DNA from: Pedobacter nyackensis
Lineage (GTDB): Bacteria; Bacteroidota; Bacteroidia; Sphingobacteriales; Sphingobacteriaceae
Length of the DNA stretch: 64,000 bases
Direction: 5' to 3'
NCBI RefSeq assembly: GCF_900176505.1
Contig: NZ_FWYB01000007.1
Coordinates: 124,001 to 188,000 of the forward strand
In this document: positions 61,508-64,000 of the stretch, piece by piece
How the letters are laid out: each line of letters begins with the position of its first letter
Position numbering within the stretch: position 1 is the first letter of the stretch
Made by a program: the position numbers and the translations under genes
Notes under the pieces: generated by a model
Database searches by the model: none
What the model was told of the DNA's origin: nothing
What the model saw: the letters and a program-made list of their open reading frames with translations, nothing else

Positions 61508-61628
61508 TGGCAATATTCGAATACTGCACAAAACAACACATCTACTATTTCAAACGCGGCCTTTCCTGTTTTATGGTTTTAGTTTTGCTATTATTGCTAC
61601 AAGTTTGATGAAAATTAAACTTACCATT

Positions 61629-63242
61629 ATGAAAAAGATAATCCTTACATTTCTCAGCTTCTTTATTGCGCTATCTACGGTAAATGCACAAAAAGGCATC
61701 AACTTTTCTCGCAACTACGCTGCGGGAGGAAAAATGCTCATGTGTGTAGACAGTTCAGCCAAAAATGTCTTTTATGCCAGTGTATTTCCAAATCAACCTC
61801 ATACAGCCTTCAGTTTCTTACCCGAAGTCCATAATGTAAGTATCCAAATCTATTTCAGAAAGACAGACAGTCCACAGCACTATCGGTACACAATTTTGGA
61901 GAATAACAAACCGATAGCGGTAAACAAGTCGATCGACATAGCGCAGCTGAAAGATGCCAACGCGGGGGACGAAGAACTATTCCGCTCTACCACTTTTGGC
62001 ATCTTCCCTATAAAAGATAAAATCATTACAATAATAACTTATGACATCCAAAAGCCTCTGGATGTTTACAAAACTGTGTTTTACGGGAAGCCTATTCCGA
62101 GAGCGAAAATTCAAGGTTTTTCAAAGCGCTTCAAAACTGACAAAGGCGTTGATTATAGCTGGATCACCGACCCAAAAGACAGAACAAAGCTTACTTTCAC
62201 TGAAAAGGACGATGAACTAACCATTGTTAAAGACAAATCAGATATTGATTATCTCTACCATACCTCAATAAAAGACAAGCAAACCAGTAAAATAGTCTTT
62301 GAATCCACTGCCTGGAAATATGGTGGCATAGTTGAAGAACATCAGTTATTACCTTATATAAATATCGACAAAAGCATTTTTAAAAAATCGGGAGATTATG
62401 AAATTATTATTCAGCCATTGATTAAATGGACTGGATGCATGGATTGCGACATCTCACCAAAAGATATAGAAAAATATATAACCAGACATACACTTTCTAT
62501 AACTTTAGATGAAGAAAACTATACCAAAAAAGAACTTTTAATCTATACGCTTATCGTAGCATTGTCTATTGGATTAGCCTTTCTTGTTATCCTTTACTTT
62601 ACCAAAAAAAGAAACAAAAAAATCCTGACAGAAAAAGAGCAGCAAAAAAACACTGCAAAGCTCCAACTTAACTCAATTCGTTCCCAGTTAAACCCTCATT
62701 TTCTGTTTAATGCACTCTCTGGCATTCAAAACTTGATGAACAAAAACGAAATAGACAATGCCAACAAATATCTTTCTAAGTTTGCCCGGTTAACTCGCAA
62801 CGTACTTGATGATAAAGAACTGATTAGTTTATCACAAGAAAAAACTTTATTAGACGATTACCTACAAATGGAGCAATTGCGGTTCGGCTTTAAGTACGAA
62901 ATTAACTGCTCTGAAAACTTAGATTTAGATAACATAGAAATACCAAGTATGCTGCTACAACCTTTTGTAGAAAATGCCGTGAGGCATGGCATATCGCAAA
63001 AAGCTAGCCATGAAAAAATTATAATCACATTTATTAAGCAAGCAAATGATTTGGTCTTAACTGTTACCGATAATGGAAATGGATTTGACACAGAAAAAAA
63101 GAGCAATGGTTTGGGTCTTCAATTAAGTAACAGCAGAATAGCACTATTAAATAGCATTTATAAAAAGAACCGCTTTACTTTAGCTATGCAATCAACCACT
63201 AACGGCACTAAAATAAGCTTAACATTAACCGATTGGCTATAA
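61629..63242 (+). CDS. LytS-type sensor histidine kinase
   Basis: 538 residues from the ATG at 61629, which gives a clean signal peptide (MKKIILTFLSFFIALSTVNAQ); in-frame starts at 61608 and 61605 exist. A periplasmic sensor region (about 22-298) includes a CMDC motif, followed by a membrane span (LLIYTLIVALSIGLAFLVIL), a His_kinase domain with LNPHFLFNALSGIQNL and a HATPase domain (ENAVRHGI, DNGNGF). Paralogue of the truncated kinase at the start of the window. The regulator gene follows after 4 bases. Confidence 0.93.
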   Translation: MKKIILTFLSFFIALSTVNAQKGINFSRNYAAGGKMLMCVDSSAKNVFYASVFPNQPHTAFSFLPEVHNVSIQIYFRKTDSPQHYRYTILENNKPIAVNKSIDIAQLKDANAGDEELFRSTTFGIFPIKDKIITIITYDIQKPLDVYKTVFYGKPIPRAKIQGFSKRFKTDKGVDYSWITDPKDRTKLTFTEKDDELTIVKDKSDIDYLYHTSIKDKQTSKIVFESTAWKYGGIVEEHQLLPYINIDKSIFKKSGDYEIIIQPLIKWTGCMDCDISPKDIEKYITRHTLSITLDEENYTKKELLIYTLIVALSIGLAFLVILYFTKKRNKKILTEKEQQKNTAKLQLNSIRSQLNPHFLFNALSGIQNLMNKNEIDNANKYLSKFARLTRNVLDDKELISLSQEKTLLDDYLQMEQLRFGFKYEINCSENLDLDNIEIPSMLLQPFVENAVRHGISQKASHEKIIITFIKQANDLVLTVTDNGNGFDTEKKSNGLGLQLSNSRIALLNSIYKKNRFTLAMQSTTNGTKISLTLTDWL

Positions 63243-63246
63243 TATC

Positions 63247-63993
63247 ATGAGGGCAATTTTAATAGATGACGAAATTTCCAACTTAGAAAACCTACGGACT
63301 TTGTTAGAAAAGCACTGTCCGCAGGTAACTATAATGGCAACAGCGCAAAATGTAAGTGATGCAGTTGATGCTATTGAAAAATATTTACCTCATTTAGTGT
63401 TTCTGGATATTCAAATGGGCGAGCAAACAGGTTTTGATGTACTAAAACTGCTTCCAATGCGTAATTTCGAAGTTATTTTTGTTACCGCTTACGATCAATA
63501 TGGTATAAAAGCTGTAAAATTTGCCGCCTTAGATTATCTTTTAAAACCCATTGATATTGAAGAATTGATAAATGCAGTAAATAAAGCCCAATATAAATTG
63601 GCAACACAAATACAAACTTCGCAGCTGGATTTTTTACTGCAGCAACTAAAAAAGCCAGAAACGAACGTTAGCAAAATTGCCCTACAGATGCAAAGCGAAA
63701 TAAGGTATGTTACTTTATCTGAAATTATACGCTGCGAGGCAGACAATACTTATACCCACTTCTTCCTTTCGGGTAATGAAAAAATATTGGTTTCTAAATC
63801 ACTTAAAGAATATGCAGATTTACTGCGCCCCAGCGGATTTTTAAGAACTCACCAAAGCCATTTAATAAATCCAAAATATGTAAAAAGCTGGTTAAAAGAA
63901 GACGGTGGCGTTCTACTCTTAATGTCTGGAGAAAAAATACCCATTTCTAAGCCCAACAAGGACACTGTAAAACAAGCCTTGCAACAGCTTTAA
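63247..63993 (+). CDS. LytTR-family response regulator
   Basis: 248 residues. Receiver with D7/D8, phospho-acceptor D54 (FLDIQMGEQ) and K100 (DYLLKPIDI), and a C-terminal LytTR domain with RCEADNTYTHFF and RTHQSHLINPKYVKSWLKED. It aligns along its length with the regulator at 941-1693. It is the cognate partner of the kinase upstream. Confidence 0.94.
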   Translation: MRAILIDDEISNLENLRTLLEKHCPQVTIMATAQNVSDAVDAIEKYLPHLVFLDIQMGEQTGFDVLKLLPMRNFEVIFVTAYDQYGIKAVKFAALDYLLKPIDIEELINAVNKAQYKLATQIQTSQLDFLLQQLKKPETNVSKIALQMQSEIRYVTLSEIIRCEADNTYTHFFLSGNEKILVSKSLKEYADLLRPSGFLRTHQSHLINPKYVKSWLKEDGGVLLLMSGEKIPISKPNKDTVKQALQQL

Positions 63994-64000
63994 GCGACCT

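Overview
The window looks like chromosomal DNA of a Bacteroidota bacterium of the Sphingobacteriaceae, most likely a Pedobacter-type organism. The reasons are AT-rich coding sequence, four SusC/SusD outer-membrane pairs each next to an ECF sigma factor and a FecR anti-sigma factor, LytS/LytTR two-component pairs, type IX secretion components (PorP/SprF and a CHU_C sorting domain), and candidate promoter boxes of the Bacteroidota kind. No rRNA, tRNA, CRISPR array or intact transposon was seen.

Layout. 1-1.7 kb: 3' part of a LytS-type histidine kinase and its LytTR regulator; a paralogous pair closes the window at 61.6-64 kb. 1.7-2.8 kb: a receiver domain fused to a PD-(D/E)XK nuclease domain, and a small antitoxin-like gene. 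3.0-12.7 kb (minus strand): a polysaccharide utilisation locus with sigma, FecR, SusC, SusD, a small lipoprotein and a GH110 alpha-1,3-galactosidase. 12.8-21.2 kb: a second sigma/FecR/TlpA-TPR/SusC/SusD locus, followed by a long nested palindrome and an AraC regulator. 22.7-34.1 kb and 34.5-45.2 kb: two diverged tandem copies of one composite locus. Each has a plus-strand operon (promoter and leader, hairpin terminator, short exported Cys-pair peptides, a MauE-like redox membrane protein, a membrane-anchored propeller-like protein) that runs head-on into a minus-strand operon (sigma, FecR, SusC, SusD and a TlpA-type thioredoxin lipoprotein or periplasmic protein in either order). 45.3-47.0 kb: a Panacea (SocA-type) antitoxin-like gene overlapping chrA. 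47.1-56.4 kb: a four-gene operon of SprF-like, CHU_C, tail-fibre/S74 and giant repeat surface proteins. 56.9-61.4 kb: small regulators and stress-type enzymes (Crp/Fnr, quinone reductase, SRPBCC, VOC, DoxX-like, GlxA-type AraC).

The most interesting part is the duplicated 22.7-45.2 kb region. Three paralogous peptides of 73-74 residues share a signal peptide and the spacing GP-x4-C-x5-P-x-C-x2-E, but have unrelated tails. They are co-oriented with a thiol-type membrane protein and face a Sus transporter operon carrying its own thioredoxin-like protein. This suggests an exported, disulfide-containing peptide system coupled to outer-membrane transport; that function is inference. Copy A shows decay or rewiring (two deletions in the SusC STN signalling domain, a CTGC active site, a 73-bp repeat flanking the tlpA-like gene). 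Copy B looks more complete.
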